Positions 1-10,711 are shown, numbered from the stretch's first letter. The stretch is DNA of 64,000 nt from Erwinia piriflorinigrans CFBP 5888 (GCF_001050515.1 NZ_CAHS01000015.1:806001-870000); one strand, 5' to 3'. Notes: a model not told the origin generated them from the sequence alone. Numbers and translations: made by a program.

Positions 1-258
1 GCGCCGCGCCGATGCCAGCATCTCTTCGCCGCTCTGCACCACGCCACCCGCCGTGGCATCCAGCATACCCGGCATAAAGTCTTTAATTTCAGTACGACGC
101 TGTACCAGAATTTTACCCATGCCGTCGTGAACCACGATGTAAGTTGCGCGATGGCGCAAACACTGTGCCCGCATCTGTGCACGGCTGGATTGTGCAATCA
201 CCTCGTTGTCGTCGTTAACGATGTCCACCCACTCCGTGCCCTGATCTTGCTCCACCAT
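1..258 (-). CDS. yfcD: Nudix hydrolase YfcD, 3' part cut by window edge
   Basis: First 86 codons of a minus-strand gene that runs off the left edge. The visible product begins [20 protein letters not shown] and continues into [20 protein letters not shown], followed by GGVVQSGE, the start of a Nudix box. This is the N-terminal half of YfcD-type enterobacterial Nudix proteins, related to isopentenyl-diphosphate isomerase in fold but of unknown physiological substrate. The ATG at 258 has a GGGT-type purine stretch about 8 bases upstream. Catalytic residues of the second half of the Nudix box lie outside the window, so activity cannot be judged. Confidence 0.85.
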   Translation of the reverse strand, partial: MVEQDQGTEWVDIVNDDNEVIAQSSRAQMRAQCLRHRATYIVVHDGMGKILVQRRTEIKDFMPGMLDATAGGVVQSGEEMLASARR

Positions 259-381
259 CCGTAACCCTTTTTTTTGTTCTGGCGCCTGGCGCTGAGTTGA
301 ATCACTTGTCTTCGCGCCTGATGGCGCGAGCCGCACTAAATTAATGTTTAACCGCGTTCGAAGCAATCTCCAATTTGTGCG

Positions 382-1098
<717 letters not shown>

Positions 1099-1221
1099 TC
1101 ATAGCGGGCCTGGAGCGCAATTCACAACATCAATCTGTGCGCATGACATCACACGCAATTTCGCCATCTTCACCTATGATAAAAGCAGATGTTGTACTGA
1201 CTCTTCTCAAAGGATAACCAC

Positions 1222-2115
1222 ATGCATATTCTGATTACCGGCGGATCGGGGCTGATTGGTCGCCCGTTAACTGCCCACCTGCTACAACTGGGCCATCGGG
1301 TCAGCGTGGTCACCCGCGACGTCGCCGCTGCCCGCAGCAAACTGGGGGAGCGGGTCGGGCTGTGGTCAGGGTTGGATCAGCAACAGGATCTGAATGATAT
1401 TGATGCGGTGATTAATCTGGCTGGGGAGCCGATTGCCGGCAAACGCTGGAGTCATGCACAAAAACGCCTGCTGTGTGACAGCCGCTGGCAGATAACCGAA
1501 CGTCTGGTCGCATTGATTAAGGCCAGTAGTCGCCCGCCTGCGCTGCTGATTTCCGGCTCTGCGACCGGCTACTATGGTGACAGCGGCGACCAGGTTCTGA
1601 CCGAGGACGATCCCGGGCATGATGAATTTACCCATCAGCTCTGCGCGCGCTGGGAACAGCTGGCGCAGCAGGCGCAGAGTGACCAGACTCGCGTTTGCCT
1701 GATCCGTACCGGCGTGGTGCTGAGCAAACAGGGTGGTGCGTTGGCACAAATGAAACTGCCGTTTAAACTGGGCGTCGGGGGCGCGCTGGGCAGCGGCAGG
1801 CAGTATATGCCGTGGATACATCTGGAAGATGCCATTAACGGTATTCTGTGGCTGCTGGATAAACCAGAACTGCACGGCCCGTTCAATCTGGTGGCTCCTT
1901 ACGCGGTGCGCAATGAGCGGTTTGCCGCTGCCCTCGGTCAGGCCATGCATCGTCCGGCCTGGATGCGCGCTCCGGCAATGGCGATTAAGCTGATGATGGG
2001 TGAGTCTGCCGTGCTGATACTGGGTGGACAGCATGTGATCCCCCAGCGGTTGGAAGCGTCAGGTTTTACTTTCCGCTGGTACGATTTGGAACAGGCGCTA
2101 CAGGATGTGGTGTAG
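1222..2115 (+). CDS. yfcH: YfcH, NAD(P)-dependent sugar epimerase-like protein
   Basis: Short-chain dehydrogenase/epimerase of the YfcH (TIGR01777) family, 297 residues. The N-terminal Rossmann motif is [10 protein letters not shown] at residues 7-16. The middle has SGSATGYYG, corresponding to the Tyr-containing active-site loop. The C-terminal region matches the DUF1731-type tail typical of the family. Physiological substrate is unknown. The ATG is preceded by AAAGGAT with good spacing. The gene converges on hisP, and a 16-bp perfect hairpin separates the two. Confidence 0.9.
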   Translation: MHILITGGSGLIGRPLTAHLLQLGHRVSVVTRDVAAARSKLGERVGLWSGLDQQQDLNDIDAVINLAGEPIAGKRWSHAQKRLLCDSRWQITERLVALIKASSRPPALLISGSATGYYGDSGDQVLTEDDPGHDEFTHQLCARWEQLAQQAQSDQTRVCLIRTGVVLSKQGGALAQMKLPFKLGVGGALGSGRQYMPWIHLEDAINGILWLLDKPELHGPFNLVAPYAVRNERFAAALGQAMHRPAWMRAPAMAIKLMMGESAVLILGGQHVIPQRLEASGFTFRWYDLEQALQDVV

Positions 2116-2152
2116 ACTTTGCTGAAGGCTGATGCCTAAAAAAACGGCATTC

Positions 2153-2192
2153 ATTAAACAGGGGGGCGGGGATATTCGCCCCCCTGTTTAAT
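2153..2192. terminator. Bidirectional terminator between yfcH and hisP
   Basis: Perfect 16-bp inverted repeat, ATTAAACAGGGGGGCG at 2153-2168 and its complement at 2177-2192, with an 8-base loop. The GC-rich core flanked by A/T arms gives U-rich tails on both strands. It sits between two convergent genes, so it probably stops transcription from both sides. Confidence 0.9.
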
Positions 2193-2211
2193 ATGGCCAC
2201 GCTGGCCGGAA

Positions 2212-2985
2212 CTACTTCAATGCCCCCGAGAGGAACTGCTGCAGGCGCGGACTTTTAGGGTGGTTGAACAGCGCTTCCGGCGGCCCTTCCTCTTCAATTT
2301 TGCCTTGATGCAGGAAAATCACATGGTTGGAAACATGGCGGGCAAACTCCATTTCGTGCGTGACCACCACCATCGTTTTGCCCTCTTCCGCCAGCTTCTG
2401 CATAATCCGCAACACCTCGCCGACCAGCTCCGGGTCAAGCGCCGACGTCGGCTCATCAAACAGCAGTACCTCCGGCTCCATCGCCAGCGCACGGGCAATG
2501 GAGACGCGCTGCTGCTGACCGCCTGACAAATGCACCGGGTATTTGCCGCGCGCGCGTTCATCAATACCGACTTTATCCAGATAGCGAATGGCGCGCTCAC
2601 GTGCCTGAGCTTTCGTCAGCCCCAGCACCTGCACCGGCGCTTCCATCACGTTTTCCAGCACCGTCATATGGCTCCACAAATTAAAATGCTGGAAAACCAT
2701 CGTCAGGCGGGTACGAAGGCTGCGCAACTGCTCTTTATTCGCGACCTTCAGCTGCCCGTCGGTGTCACGCACCAGTTTAATATACTCATTGTTAACCGAA
2801 ATGGTGCCTTCGCTCGGTTTTTCAAGAAAGTTGATACAGCGCAGGAAGGTGCTTTTCCCAGAGCCGGACGAGCCGATAATACTGATAACATCCCCGGCAT
2901 TTGCCTGTAGCGAAACCCCTTTCAGTACCTCGTGCTCACCATAACGTTTATACAGTTCGGTCACGCTTAGTTTTTTTTCAGCCAT
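2212..2985 (-). CDS. hisP: Histidine ABC transporter ATP-binding protein HisP
   Basis: Cytoplasmic ATPase of the HisJQMP uptake system, 257 residues. The Walker A motif GSSGSGKST is at residues 38-46, the ABC signature LSGGQ at 153-157, and Walker B LLFDEP at 174-179, followed by the H-loop in [10 protein letters not shown]. It is the last gene of hisJ-hisQ-hisM-hisP, starting 7 bases after hisM stops. It energises import of histidine and, with other binding proteins, lysine, arginine and ornithine. Length and sequence are essentially those of the E. coli protein. Confidence 0.97.
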   Translation of the reverse strand: MAEKKLSVTELYKRYGEHEVLKGVSLQANAGDVISIIGSSGSGKSTFLRCINFLEKPSEGTISVNNEYIKLVRDTDGQLKVANKEQLRSLRTRLTMVFQHFNLWSHMTVLENVMEAPVQVLGLTKAQARERAIRYLDKVGIDERARGKYPVHLSGGQQQRVSIARALAMEPEVLLFDEPTSALDPELVGEVLRIMQKLAEEGKTMVVVTHEMEFARHVSNHVIFLHQGKIEEEGPPEALFNHPKSPRLQQFLSGALK

Positions 2986-2992
2986 AGTGTAC

Positions 2993-3709
2993 TCAATGGG
3001 ACGATGAAGGTTTAACGTGTGCCAGCCAGCGTTTTTCCGCTTTGCGGAACAGGCTAATCAGCGCATAAGAAATAATCAGATACAGCACGGCGGCAATACC
3101 AAAGGCGATAAACGGCTGATAGGTAGCGGAGTTGATATCGCGGGCAACCTTCAGCAGGTCCGGCACCGTGGCGGTAAACGCCAGCGCCGTGGAGTGCAGC
3201 ATCAGGATCACTTCGTTACTGTAGGCCGGCAGTGCGGTACGCAGCGCTGAAGGCATGATAATGCAGCGATAAAGTTTAAACGTCGAAAAGCCGTAGGCGC
3301 GCGCCGCTTCAATCTCACCGTGCGGGACCGCACGAATGGCACCGGCAAACACTTCCGTGGTGTAGGCACAGGTATTCAGCGTTAGCGCCAGCAGCGTACA
3401 GTTCAGGCCGCTGCGGAAAAAAGCGTTGAGTAGCTCCGTGCCTTTAACCACTTCCAGCGTATACATGCCGGAATAGAACACCAGCAGCTGCACGTAAAGC
3501 GGCGTACCGCGAAAGACATAAGTGAATAACCACACCGGAAAACGAACCGCTTTGTAAGGCGAGACGCGCGCTATCGATAGCAGCAGCGCCATACAGCCAC
3601 CCAGCACCACGGAAACCACCAACAGCCACAGGGTTATCACCACGCCAGAGAAGCGGTAGCCGTCAGTCCACAGCAGAGCCTTCCAATATTCCTGAATAAT
3701 CTCAATCAT
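2993..3709 (-). CDS. hisM: Histidine ABC transporter permease HisM
   Basis: Inner-membrane permease subunit, 238 residues, with about five hydrophobic segments. The EAA loop, which docks on HisP, is visible as [23 protein letters not shown]. Its ATG overlaps the hisQ stop codon in an ATGA arrangement (3706-3709), indicating translational coupling with its heterodimer partner HisQ. Confidence 0.96.
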   Translation of the reverse strand: MIEIIQEYWKALLWTDGYRFSGVVITLWLLVVSVVLGGCMALLLSIARVSPYKAVRFPVWLFTYVFRGTPLYVQLLVFYSGMYTLEVVKGTELLNAFFRSGLNCTLLALTLNTCAYTTEVFAGAIRAVPHGEIEAARAYGFSTFKLYRCIIMPSALRTALPAYSNEVILMLHSTALAFTATVPDLLKVARDINSATYQPFIAFGIAAVLYLIISYALISLFRKAEKRWLAHVKPSSSH

Positions 3710-4392
3710 AAGTCAGCCCTTTTCACGCCCACCGTGTAACGGCGTTCCAGCCACCACAGCACGCCGTTGGAGAGCGTGGTAAACAGCAGATAAATCATGC
3801 CCGCAACGATGGCAAACCAGAACGGTTGCCAGGTGGATTTCCCGGCCAGCTGGGTGGCTTTTACCACATCCTCCAGCCCCAGCAGTGACACCAGCGCCGT
3901 GGCTTTAAGGATAACCTGCCAGTTATTGCCAATCCCAGGTAGCGCAAAGCGCATCATGGCCGGAAACAGAATACGACGGAAGGTTTGAGAATGGGTGAAG
4001 CCAAAGGCGGTAGCCGCTTCAACCTGCCCTTTCGGCACCGCCATCCAGGCACCACGGAACGTTTCGGTGAAGTAAGCCCCATAGATAAATCCGAGAGTGA
4101 TGATACCAGCCACCATTGGATCGATATCAAACTGGGCGAAACCAAAGAAGTCAGTGACCTGATTAAGCGCAATCTGCAAACCGTAGAAAATCAGCAGCAT
4201 CAGTACCAAATCCGGTACGCCGCGAATCAGGGTGGTGTAGCCTTCAAAAATCGCCGCCAGCGGGCGGCTGTTAGAGAGCTTGGCCCCGGCGCCAATCAAT
4301 CCGAGCAGCACGGCAAACACCACCGAGCTGATCGCCAGCTCCAGCGTCACCAGCGCGCCTTTAAAAATAACTTCAGAGTAGCCGTAAAGCAT
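3706..4392 (-). CDS. hisQ: Histidine ABC transporter permease HisQ
   Basis: Inner-membrane permease subunit of the HisJQMP importer, 228 residues, with the EAA loop GQVEAATAFGFTHSQTFRRI. The reading frame is open up to 4521, but the start at 4392 (MLYGYSEVIFKG) matches the E. coli N-terminus and has an AGGAT ribosome site 9 bases upstream. The upstream extension is not membrane-like and is unlikely to be translated. Confidence 0.96.
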   Translation of the reverse strand: MLYGYSEVIFKGALVTLELAISSVVFAVLLGLIGAGAKLSNSRPLAAIFEGYTTLIRGVPDLVLMLLIFYGLQIALNQVTDFFGFAQFDIDPMVAGIITLGFIYGAYFTETFRGAWMAVPKGQVEAATAFGFTHSQTFRRILFPAMMRFALPGIGNNWQVILKATALVSLLGLEDVVKATQLAGKSTWQPFWFAIVAGMIYLLFTTLSNGVLWWLERRYTVGVKRADL

Positions 4393-4563
4393 GGGCAATA
4401 TCCTGTCGTTATACCCGTCATCCCTCACCTTGCCAGACAATCGCTGCCCCGGACCTGGCGCTTTCAAAACCGCAACCACGCGTTTACATCGCATGGTAAT
4501 CTCGTCACTCGCAGGCGGCAAGATGAGCGATGATGGGTACAGAAATCGTGACTACCAGCATCA

Positions 4564-4588
4564 GCCTCACCGCCGTACGCGGTGAGGC
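4564..4588 (-). terminator. Hairpin between hisJ and hisQ, probable attenuator or mRNA stabiliser
   Basis: Perfect 10-bp stem, GCCTCACCGC at 4564-4573 and its complement at 4579-4588, with a 5-base loop, 16 bases after the hisJ stop codon. It lacks a long U-tract. In Salmonella a hairpin (REP) element in this same gap helps keep hisJ expression well above that of the permease genes. A similar role here is inferred from position. Confidence 0.7.
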
Positions 4589-4604
4589 CCACAGACAGGG
4601 TTAA

Positions 4605-5387
4605 TCAACCGCCGTACACATCAAAGTCGAAGTACTTTTTCGCTAATTTCGCGTAGGTGCCATCTTTACGCATTTCATCAAACGCTTTATCGATAGCAGC
4701 CTTCAGCTCAGGGTTGTCCTTGCTCAACCCCATACCGGTGCCCACGCCAAAGATTTTCTCATCTTTTACCGCCGGGCCGGCAAACGCATAATCTTTACCG
4801 GCTGGCTGTTTGAGGAAACCTTCACTGGCAGCCACTTCATCCTGGAATGCCGCATCGATACGACCCGCTGTCAGATCCTGGTACACCAAATCCTGGTTAG
4901 CATAGGGTGTTACGGTGATGCCTTTCGGCCGCCAGTTTTCGTTAGCGTAAGTTTCCTGGGTAGTCCCCTGCAACAGCCCGATCGTTTTCCCTTTCAGAGA
5001 ATCCAGCGTTGGCGCAATTTTAGAGCCTTTAGGCGCGATCAGGCGGGAGTTTGCCGCATATAACTTTTCAGAGAAGGCGATCTCCTGCTGGCGTTTAGCG
5101 GTAATAGACAGGGAAGAGATGATGGCATCAATCTTCTTGGCTTTCAGCGAAGGGATCAGCGCGTCAAAGTCGCTTTCAACGAAAGTGCATTTCGTTTCCA
5201 TGCGTTGACAAATTTCGTTGGCCAGATCGATATCAAAGCCCGTTAGCTGCCCCTGAGCATTTTTCATTTCGAACGGAGCATAGGTCGGATCGGTGCCAAT
5301 GCGCAGCGTTTTTGGACCAGCGGCAAAAGCGCTGCCTGCCGCCGTCATTGCCATTAACAGGGAAAGAGCCAGAACCTGCTTTTTCAT
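4605..5387 (-). CDS. hisJ: Periplasmic histidine-binding protein HisJ
   Basis: Periplasmic solute-binding protein, 260 residues, with a Sec signal peptide of about 22 residues ending AFA. The mature protein begins with the conserved [12 protein letters not shown] strand. [11 protein letters not shown] and [17 protein letters not shown] follow, the latter contacting the ligand amino group. The C-terminus [11 protein letters not shown] is diagnostic of HisJ/ArgT. Only one binding-protein gene is present; E. coli has argT next to hisJ. The ATG follows TTGAGGGGTAT, a good ribosome site, and the promoter should lie in 5388-5500. Confidence 0.95.
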   Translation of the reverse strand: MKKQVLALSLLMAMTAAGSAFAAGPKTLRIGTDPTYAPFEMKNAQGQLTGFDIDLANEICQRMETKCTFVESDFDALIPSLKAKKIDAIISSLSITAKRQQEIAFSEKLYAANSRLIAPKGSKIAPTLDSLKGKTIGLLQGTTQETYANENWRPKGITVTPYANQDLVYQDLTAGRIDAAFQDEVAASEGFLKQPAGKDYAFAGPAVKDEKIFGVGTGMGLSKDNPELKAAIDKAFDEMRKDGTYAKLAKKYFDFDVYGG

Positions 5388-5651
5388 AGATACCCCTCAA
5401 GAATGGAATTTATTATGTTGTAGTTGATGTCTTTGCGCTGTGGTGAACACAGTTTAATTTGCAGGTTCCGTGCCACTTTATGCAGCATCTCTCTGTTTTT
5501 AAAATGCGTTTCACCTGGCGCTGCAAACACCCGGTTTGAAGGGAAATTTATAGCAGGTTTATGCCAGCAAGAAAGCAGCAATGATTCGCCGTGGTGCACA
5601 TTCTGTACAGAATGCGATTCAGCACGAATTATCGCACTGAATCAGTGCAAG
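5388..5651 (-). promoter_or_regulatory. hisJ upstream region (inferred promoter)
   Basis: 264 bases between ubiX and hisJ. The hisJ-proximal part is AT-rich on the minus strand, with a CATAATA sequence about 30 bases before the start codon that could serve as a -10 element. No convincing -35 hexamer, ArgR box or other operator was recognised by eye. The open frame 5384-5599 inside this stretch has no family resemblance. Confidence 0.35.
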
Positions 5652-6230
5652 TCACCGAGACACTGCACCCTGCCAGCGCATGAACAGGTCCTTGTCCAGT
5701 TCAATATCAAACTGGTCGATCACGCGGTTTACCGTCTGGTCGACAATATCCATCACGCTTTGCGGACGATGGTAAAACGCCGGTACGGGCGGCATGACGA
5801 TCGCACCCAGCTCAGCCGCCGTGGTCATCATGCGCAGGTGCCCAAGATGAAGCGGGGTTTCACGCACGCACAGCACCAGTCGGCGACGTTCTTTCAAGAT
5901 AACGTCAGCAGCGCGCGTCAGAAGTCCGTCGCTGTAGCTGTGAACAATGCCGGAGAGGGTTTTCATTGAACAGGGCAGGATGGCCATACCGTCCGTTTTA
6001 AACGAGCCGGAAGAGATACTGGCCGCAATATCACGCGCATCGTGAACCACGTCAGCCATTGCCTGTACATCCCGCACCGAGTAGTCAGTTTCCAGGGCCA
6101 GCGTCTGACGTGCCGCCTGGCTCATGATTAAATGCGTCTCAATGTTGCTCACCTGTTGCAAAATTTGCAGCATGCGTATGCCATAAATCACCCCGCTGGC
6201 GCCAGAGATGCCAATAATGAGTCGTTTCAT
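5652..6230 (-). CDS. ubiX: Flavin prenyltransferase UbiX
   Basis: Makes prenylated FMN, the cofactor that the decarboxylase UbiD needs in ubiquinone synthesis. The 192-residue product has the flavin-binding start KRLIIGISGASGVIYG, the central SSGSFKTDGMAILPCSMKTLSGI and the LVLCVRETPLHLGHL segment, all typical of UbiX. It is the last gene after purF and is separated from it by a strong terminator, so it probably has its own promoter or depends on readthrough. Confidence 0.95.
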   Translation of the reverse strand: MKRLIIGISGASGVIYGIRMLQILQQVSNIETHLIMSQAARQTLALETDYSVRDVQAMADVVHDARDIAASISSGSFKTDGMAILPCSMKTLSGIVHSYSDGLLTRAADVILKERRRLVLCVRETPLHLGHLRMMTTAAELGAIVMPPVPAFYHRPQSVMDIVDQTVNRVIDQFDIELDKDLFMRWQGAVSR

Positions 6231-6241
6231 ACCCTGTCCTT

Positions 6242-6272
6242 AAAAAAAATGAGCCGGAATCGCTTCCGGCCC
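6242..6272 (-). terminator. Intrinsic terminator of the cvpA-purF operon
   Basis: On the minus strand a GCCGGAA-GCGA-TTCCGGC hairpin (stems 6264-6270 and 6253-6259) is followed by TCA and eight U residues. It lies 30 bases downstream of the purF stop codon. This is a textbook Rho-independent terminator. Confidence 0.93.
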
Positions 6273-6299
6273 ATGTTACCTGCTTACACCACAAAGCGC

Positions 6300-7817
6300 T
6301 TAGCCTTCGTTATGCATTTCCAGGTTTTCCACTTCATTCTGGCGCTGCATCGCTTTCGCATCATCGTTGCGCAAGGATTGCAGATACTCAAGGTACTGCT
6401 GATCGACATCTTTGGTGACGTAGATGCCGTCGAAAACCGAACACTCAAACTGGGCGATATCCGGGTTCTCTTCGCGCACCGCTTCGATCAGGTCACTAAG
6501 GTCCTGGAAGATTAGCGCATCAGCACCGATCAGCTGGCGGATCTCTTCAACTTCGCGTCCGTGAGCAATCAGCTCCGTTGCGCTAGGCATATCAATGCCG
6601 TAGACGTTCGGGAAGCGAATTTCCGGCGCGGCGGAAGCCAGATAAACCTTCTTCGCTCCTGCTTCGCGTGCCATTTCAATAATCTGCTCCGAGGTGGTGC
6701 CGCGCACGATGGAGTCATCCACCAGCAGCACGTTTTTACCCCGGAATTCGGCGCGGTTGGCGTTCAGCTTGCGGCGAACCGCGCTGCGGCGCAGGTGCTG
6801 ACCGGGCATAATAAAGGTGCGGCCCACGTAGCGATTTTTCACGAAGCCCTGACGATAAGGCTTGTCCAGAATCCGTGCCATCTCCAGCGCAATATCACAG
6901 GAGGTTTCGGGGATAGGGATCACCACATCGATATCCAGATCTTCCCATTCACGGGCGATTTTGGCACCGAGCTTGGTGCCCATCCGCACGCGAGCGCTGT
7001 AGACGGAAATCTTGTCGAGGAACGAATCCGGACGAGCGAAGTAAACATACTCGAACAGGCACGGATTACATTTAGGATTTTCAGCACACTGACGGGTATA
7101 CAGCTGGCCTTTTTCCGTCACGTACACCGCTTCACCCGGTGCCACATCACGCAGGAACTCAAAGCCCAGGGTATCCAGCGCCACGCTTTCCGAAGCCACC
7201 ATATATTCGACGCGGCCGTCGGCCATCGGGCGTTTGCCGATAACCAGCGGGCGAATGCCGTTAGGATCGCGGAATGCAACCAGACCGTGACCAATAATCA
7301 TCGCCACGCAGGCGTAAGCCCCGCGCACCTTCTGATGCACCGCAGCAATGGCGGCAAAGATGTTGTCCGCTTCCAGCGGATAGTGCTGGAAGCGATCCAC
7401 TTCCTGCGCAAAAATATTGAGCAGAATTTCAGAATCCGACGTGGTATTGACATGACGGCGGCCGCTTTCGAACAGCGCTTTGCGCAGCTCGTGGGCGTTA
7501 GTCAGGTTGCCGTTATGTGCAAGAGTAATACCGTATGGGGAGTTCACATAGAAGGGCTGGGCTTCAGAAGCGCTGGAGCTGCCAGCCGTCGGGTAGCGCA
7601 CATGGCCAATGCCCATATTGCCCTGCATACGCTGCATGTGGCGGGCTTCAAATACATCGCTGACCAGGCCGTTTGCTTTACGCAGACGGAAGCAATTCAA
7701 TGCATCAATGGTGACGATGCCTGCGGCATCCTGCCCACGATGCTGAAGCACCGTTAACGCATCATAAATCGACTGGTTGACCGGCATAAAACCGGCGATC
7801 CCGACAATACCGCACAT
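6300..7817 (-). CDS. purF: Amidophosphoribosyltransferase PurF
   Basis: First committed enzyme of de novo purine synthesis: PRPP plus glutamine to phosphoribosylamine. The 505 residues match the E. coli length. After Met removal, the N-terminal nucleophile is Cys2 (MCGIVGIAG). The glutaminase domain contains GHVRYPTAG and LAHNGNLTN. The C-terminal phosphoribosyltransferase domain has the PRPP loop [14 protein letters not shown]. Cotranscribed with cvpA, 36 bases upstream, under the PurR site at 8416. Confidence 0.98.
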   Translation of the reverse strand: MCGIVGIAGFMPVNQSIYDALTVLQHRGQDAAGIVTIDALNCFRLRKANGLVSDVFEARHMQRMQGNMGIGHVRYPTAGSSSASEAQPFYVNSPYGITLAHNGNLTNAHELRKALFESGRRHVNTTSDSEILLNIFAQEVDRFQHYPLEADNIFAAIAAVHQKVRGAYACVAMIIGHGLVAFRDPNGIRPLVIGKRPMADGRVEYMVASESVALDTLGFEFLRDVAPGEAVYVTEKGQLYTRQCAENPKCNPCLFEYVYFARPDSFLDKISVYSARVRMGTKLGAKIAREWEDLDIDVVIPIPETSCDIALEMARILDKPYRQGFVKNRYVGRTFIMPGQHLRRSAVRRKLNANRAEFRGKNVLLVDDSIVRGTTSEQIIEMAREAGAKKVYLASAAPEIRFPNVYGIDMPSATELIAHGREVEEIRQLIGADALIFQDLSDLIEAVREENPDIAQFECSVFDGIYVTKDVDQQYLEYLQSLRNDDAKAMQRQNEVENLEMHNEG

Positions 7818-7853
7818 ATTGATATTTCCTCATAAGCCGCGACCCCGGTGCGA

Positions 7854-8339
7854 TTACCGGGGCAAAAAACTCGACGTGCTTTTCAGGTAGTCAAAAAACC
7901 ACCTGATGATATAACTGAACTGGGGAATAAGCTGGGACTGTTGCCAGTCCGGACTTTTGGAAAAACCGGTGAAGGTATCGAGGAAGAACAGTATGGCAGA
8001 AACAATCAGCACGCCACGTAATGCCCCGAAACAGACGCCGAGAACCCTGTCGGTACCCGACAGGCCGGTTTTTTCAACCAGAGACCCAATGACGTAGTTG
8101 ACGATCGCCCCGACAATCAGCGTGGCGACAAACAGCAGCGCAATGGCGATCCCATTTCGAACCAGTTCGTCTTCAAATCCAGTGAACCAGACGGCAAGGA
8201 AGGAGTAGTAATGACTGGCGACGAAAAATGCGCATCCCCAGGTCACAAGGGAAAGTGCTTCCCGAACAAACCCACGGATCAGGCTGACAAGAGCCGAAAA
8301 ACCGATAACCGCAATAATGACGTAATCTATCCAGACCAT
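7854..8339 (-). CDS. cvpA: CvpA family inner-membrane protein
   Basis: Inner-membrane protein of 161 residues with about four hydrophobic segments, needed for colicin V production in E. coli and linked to bile and envelope stress tolerance in enteric bacteria. MVWIDYVIIAVIGF and RGFVREALSLVTWG are family hallmarks. The frame opens at 8345, but the second methionine (8339) matches the family start. It is the first gene of the purine-regulated cvpA-purF operon. Confidence 0.93.
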   Translation of the reverse strand: MVWIDYVIIAVIGFSALVSLIRGFVREALSLVTWGCAFFVASHYYSFLAVWFTGFEDELVRNGIAIALLFVATLIVGAIVNYVIGSLVEKTGLSGTDRVLGVCFGALRGVLIVSAILFFLDTFTGFSKSPDWQQSQLIPQFSYIIRWFFDYLKSTSSFLPR

Positions 8340-8415
8340 AAACACTTCCAGTGACCCTGCCCCGGACTGCGTCTTGACAGACTTAGCCTCAGTTCGGGGC
8401 GAATTCTAACAGAAA

Positions 8416-8431
8416 AGGAAAACGTTTGCGT
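8416..8431 (-). promoter_or_regulatory. PurR operator upstream of cvpA-purF
   Basis: On the minus strand the sequence reads ACGCAAACGTTTTCCT, matching the PurR consensus ACGCAAACGTTTTCNT at every defined position. It lies about 77 bases upstream of cvpA, as in E. coli, and should repress cvpA-purF when hypoxanthine or guanine is available. Confidence 0.93.
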
Positions 8432-8556
8432 AGGGGTTTTGCCGTGCGAATTTAAATTAAACTTGGGGTTTAAAAAAAATCGCTGGCGACGGCCTTTCTG
8501 ACGGCCCCCGCTTCCCCTGACGCAATACCTTGATTTGCCTCTGCCATCATGCACAA

Positions 8557-8588
8557 CGCCCGATGTTGCCGGGCAGCAACATCGGGCG
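8557..8588 (-). terminator. 13-bp hairpin downstream of dedD
   Basis: Perfect inverted repeat CGCCCGATGTTGC (8557-8569) and its complement (8576-8588) with a 6-base loop, 60 bases after the dedD stop. No U-run follows on either strand. It is therefore either a weak terminator or a 3'-end stabilising structure for the accD-folC-dedD transcript. Confidence 0.6.
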
Positions 8589-8648
8589 CGTGTGACGATC
8601 GCTATTACAATAATAGCCCAGACCTGTGAACCGGGATGGGCAAAAACA

Positions 8649-9395
8649 TTAATGCGTACCGTAAGGTTTGACCACGCCGCCCAGCCCGGATATCCCCTGC
8701 AACGCGCCGATGGCGGCCTGCATTTTCGCTTTTGACGCATCCGGCCCGACGTAGATACGGGTGATTTGCCCCTGTACCGGCGTTGCCGGGACGGTATAGG
8801 CGCGATAGCCGGAGAGACGTAACTGCGCAACGATTTCATTCACTTTAGCCGCATTTTTTAATGCGCCAAGCTGTACGACATACGCCTGACCAGCGGGCGC
8901 TGTTTCTGTCGGCGGGGGAGAATCATCCACCGCAGCTTCTGACTTCGCTTGCGGTTTAGTCACCGGTTTCGGTTTTTCGACCGGCTCGGCTTTCTCTACC
9001 GGTTTCTCGACCGGTTTAGGCTGGGGCTTAGGCTGCGATTTAGGCTTCTCCACCACTTTAGGCGGCTGAACCTGCTGTTGCACCGGAGGCGGCGTCACCA
9101 CCGTTGGCTGATTGTCCGAGGCTGGCACGGTCGAGCCGCTCTCCGCCTCGGAAGGATTATCATTACCCGCAGCGGCAACTTCGCCCTCTTGCGGTGCCTG
9201 GGCAGGCAGCGACTGGGTCACCGACGGCACGACGTCGGTTTCAGGCTGCTCATCGGCTTTTGGCACCAGAGGAATGGCAGCAAACTCTTCTTTATAATGT
9301 TTCTTTTGACCATCAAGTACGCCGGGCAGCACGATCACCCCCAGCGCTACGATAATAACGGTGCCGACTAAACGGTTTTGAAACTTACTTGCCAC
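8649..9395 (-). CDS. dedD: DedD, SPOR-domain cell division protein
   Basis: Bitopic inner-membrane protein that accumulates at the septum by binding denuded peptidoglycan. A short cytoplasmic N-terminus (ASKFQNRLVG) precedes one membrane segment. A long linker rich in Pro, Lys, Glu and Val follows, and a C-terminal SPOR domain begins near AYVVQLGALKNAAKVNEIV. A GTG at 9401 and a GTG at 9395 are both in frame. The second has a GGAG ribosome site at proper spacing and gives MASKF as in E. coli. The gene overlaps the end of folC by 11 bases. Confidence 0.92.
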   Translation of the reverse strand: MASKFQNRLVGTVIIVALGVIVLPGVLDGQKKHYKEEFAAIPLVPKADEQPETDVVPSVTQSLPAQAPQEGEVAAAGNDNPSEAESGSTVPASDNQPTVVTPPPVQQQVQPPKVVEKPKSQPKPQPKPVEKPVEKAEPVEKPKPVTKPQAKSEAAVDDSPPPTETAPAGQAYVVQLGALKNAAKVNEIVAQLRLSGYRAYTVPATPVQGQITRIYVGPDASKAKMQAAIGALQGISGLGGVVKPYGTH

Positions 9396-10647
9396 TTCCA
9401 CTCTCCGCTGTCATCGTTTCCATTACCTGCGCAACGGTGTGGAAAGAGCCGCACACCAGCACAATATCCTGTTGATCCGCCTGCGTTAACGCACAGTGCC
9501 AGGCTGCGGTGACCGACGCAAAGGAGCGCGCCGCATTAAGATGCGCCGTCAGCTGCTCTGCGCTGGCACCACGCGGGCCTTCCAGCGGGGCGCAATACCA
9601 GTAATCAACCTGTGGGGCAAGGCATCCAAGCGTACCGGGGATGTCCTTATCGTGCAACATCCCCACCACAGCATGCACTTTAGCCCCATGTTTGATCTCC
9701 GCCAGACGACCGGCCAGATAGCTTGCCGCATGAGGGTTATGCGCCACATCGAGGATAACCCGGGGTGATTCGCTCACGGTCTGGAAACGTCCCGGCAGGA
9801 TCGCCTGGTGCAGGCTGCGGCGAACGATAGTCTCATCAACCTTCAGGGTTGAAGCACGCAGTGCGGCGAGTGCGGTAGCCGCATTGGGCACGGGAACCTG
9901 AGGCAATGGCAGATGTTCAATACTGCCGCTAGCATCGCGGAAAGACCAGCTATCGCCATCGACCTGATACGACCAGTCACGATCGCGCTGATAGAGCCGT
10001 GCGCCCTTCTCAGCCGCCACGTCGGCAATGGTGCGTGGCATGTCCGGTTCGCCCACCACTGCTGGCTTATTCTGGCGGAAAATCCCCGCTTTTTCGCGGC
10101 CAATACTTTCCCGATCAGGGCCAAGCCAGTCGGTGTGGTCCAGCGCAATACTGGTTACCACAGCCACATCCGCATCGACAATATTGGTGGCATCCAGCCG
10201 TCCACCCAAGCCGACTTCGAGGATCACCACATCCAGCTGCGCCTGTTTGAACAACCACAGCGCTGACAGCGTGCCGAACTCAAAGTAGGTTAGCGAGGTT
10301 GCGGCGCGTCCGGCTTCAATCGCCGCGAAAGAGGCCGTATGCGCCGTTTCTGCCAGCTCGGCCCCCTGAACGCGTACCCTTTCAGTGTAGCGCACCAGGT
10401 GCGGCGAACTGTAAACCCCGACGCGATAGCCTGCGGCCAGCAACAGAGTTTCAAGGGTGCGACAGGTAGTACCTTTGCCATTAGTCCCGGCAACGGTTAT
10501 CACGACAGGGGCTGGAGTTAGCAGGTCGAGCACAGCAGCAACGCGTTGGACACGTTCCAGCCCAAGTTCAATCGCCTGGGAATGCAAATGCTCAAGATAA
10601 TGAAGCCACGCGGCAAGAGGCGACGTGGCTTGAGGAAGATTATCCAT
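9385..10647 (-). CDS. folC: Bifunctional folylpolyglutamate / dihydrofolate synthase FolC
   Basis: Adds glutamate to dihydropteroate and then to reduced folates, in the cytosol. The P-loop GTNGKGT is at residues 54-60. The Mur-ligase-like core continues through YSSPHLVRYTERVRVQG, the metal-binding EVGLGGRLDATN and LDHTDWLG, and the C-terminal domain has LDVAHNPHA. The 420-residue length is normal. It sits between accD and dedD, as in E. coli. Confidence 0.96.
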   Translation of the reverse strand: MDNLPQATSPLAAWLHYLEHLHSQAIELGLERVQRVAAVLDLLTPAPVVITVAGTNGKGTTCRTLETLLLAAGYRVGVYSSPHLVRYTERVRVQGAELAETAHTASFAAIEAGRAATSLTYFEFGTLSALWLFKQAQLDVVILEVGLGGRLDATNIVDADVAVVTSIALDHTDWLGPDRESIGREKAGIFRQNKPAVVGEPDMPRTIADVAAEKGARLYQRDRDWSYQVDGDSWSFRDASGSIEHLPLPQVPVPNAATALAALRASTLKVDETIVRRSLHQAILPGRFQTVSESPRVILDVAHNPHAASYLAGRLAEIKHGAKVHAVVGMLHDKDIPGTLGCLAPQVDYWYCAPLEGPRGASAEQLTAHLNAARSFASVTAAWHCALTQADQQDIVLVCGSFHTVAQVMETMTAESGSGK

Positions 10648-10679
10648 GTGTCCCGTTCACAAAGTTACGGTTCATTGGT

Positions 10680-10701
10680 GAAAGGGACGTGAGTCCCTTT
10701 C
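10680..10701 (-). terminator. Hairpin between accD and folC
   Basis: 9-bp stem, GAAAGGGAC at 10680-10688 and GTCCCTTTC at 10693-10701, with a 4-base loop. It lies 10 bases after the accD stop codon. A continuous U-tract is missing, so it may attenuate rather than end transcription into folC. Confidence 0.6.
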
Positions 10702-10711
10702 TCATCATCGA

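Noticed and set aside
6561-7757. 398-codon plus-strand frame across purF
   Set aside because: Opposite-strand shadow of purF; the GC-rich codon structure of purF yields a long antisense frame. The product is His- and Gln-rich with no fold.
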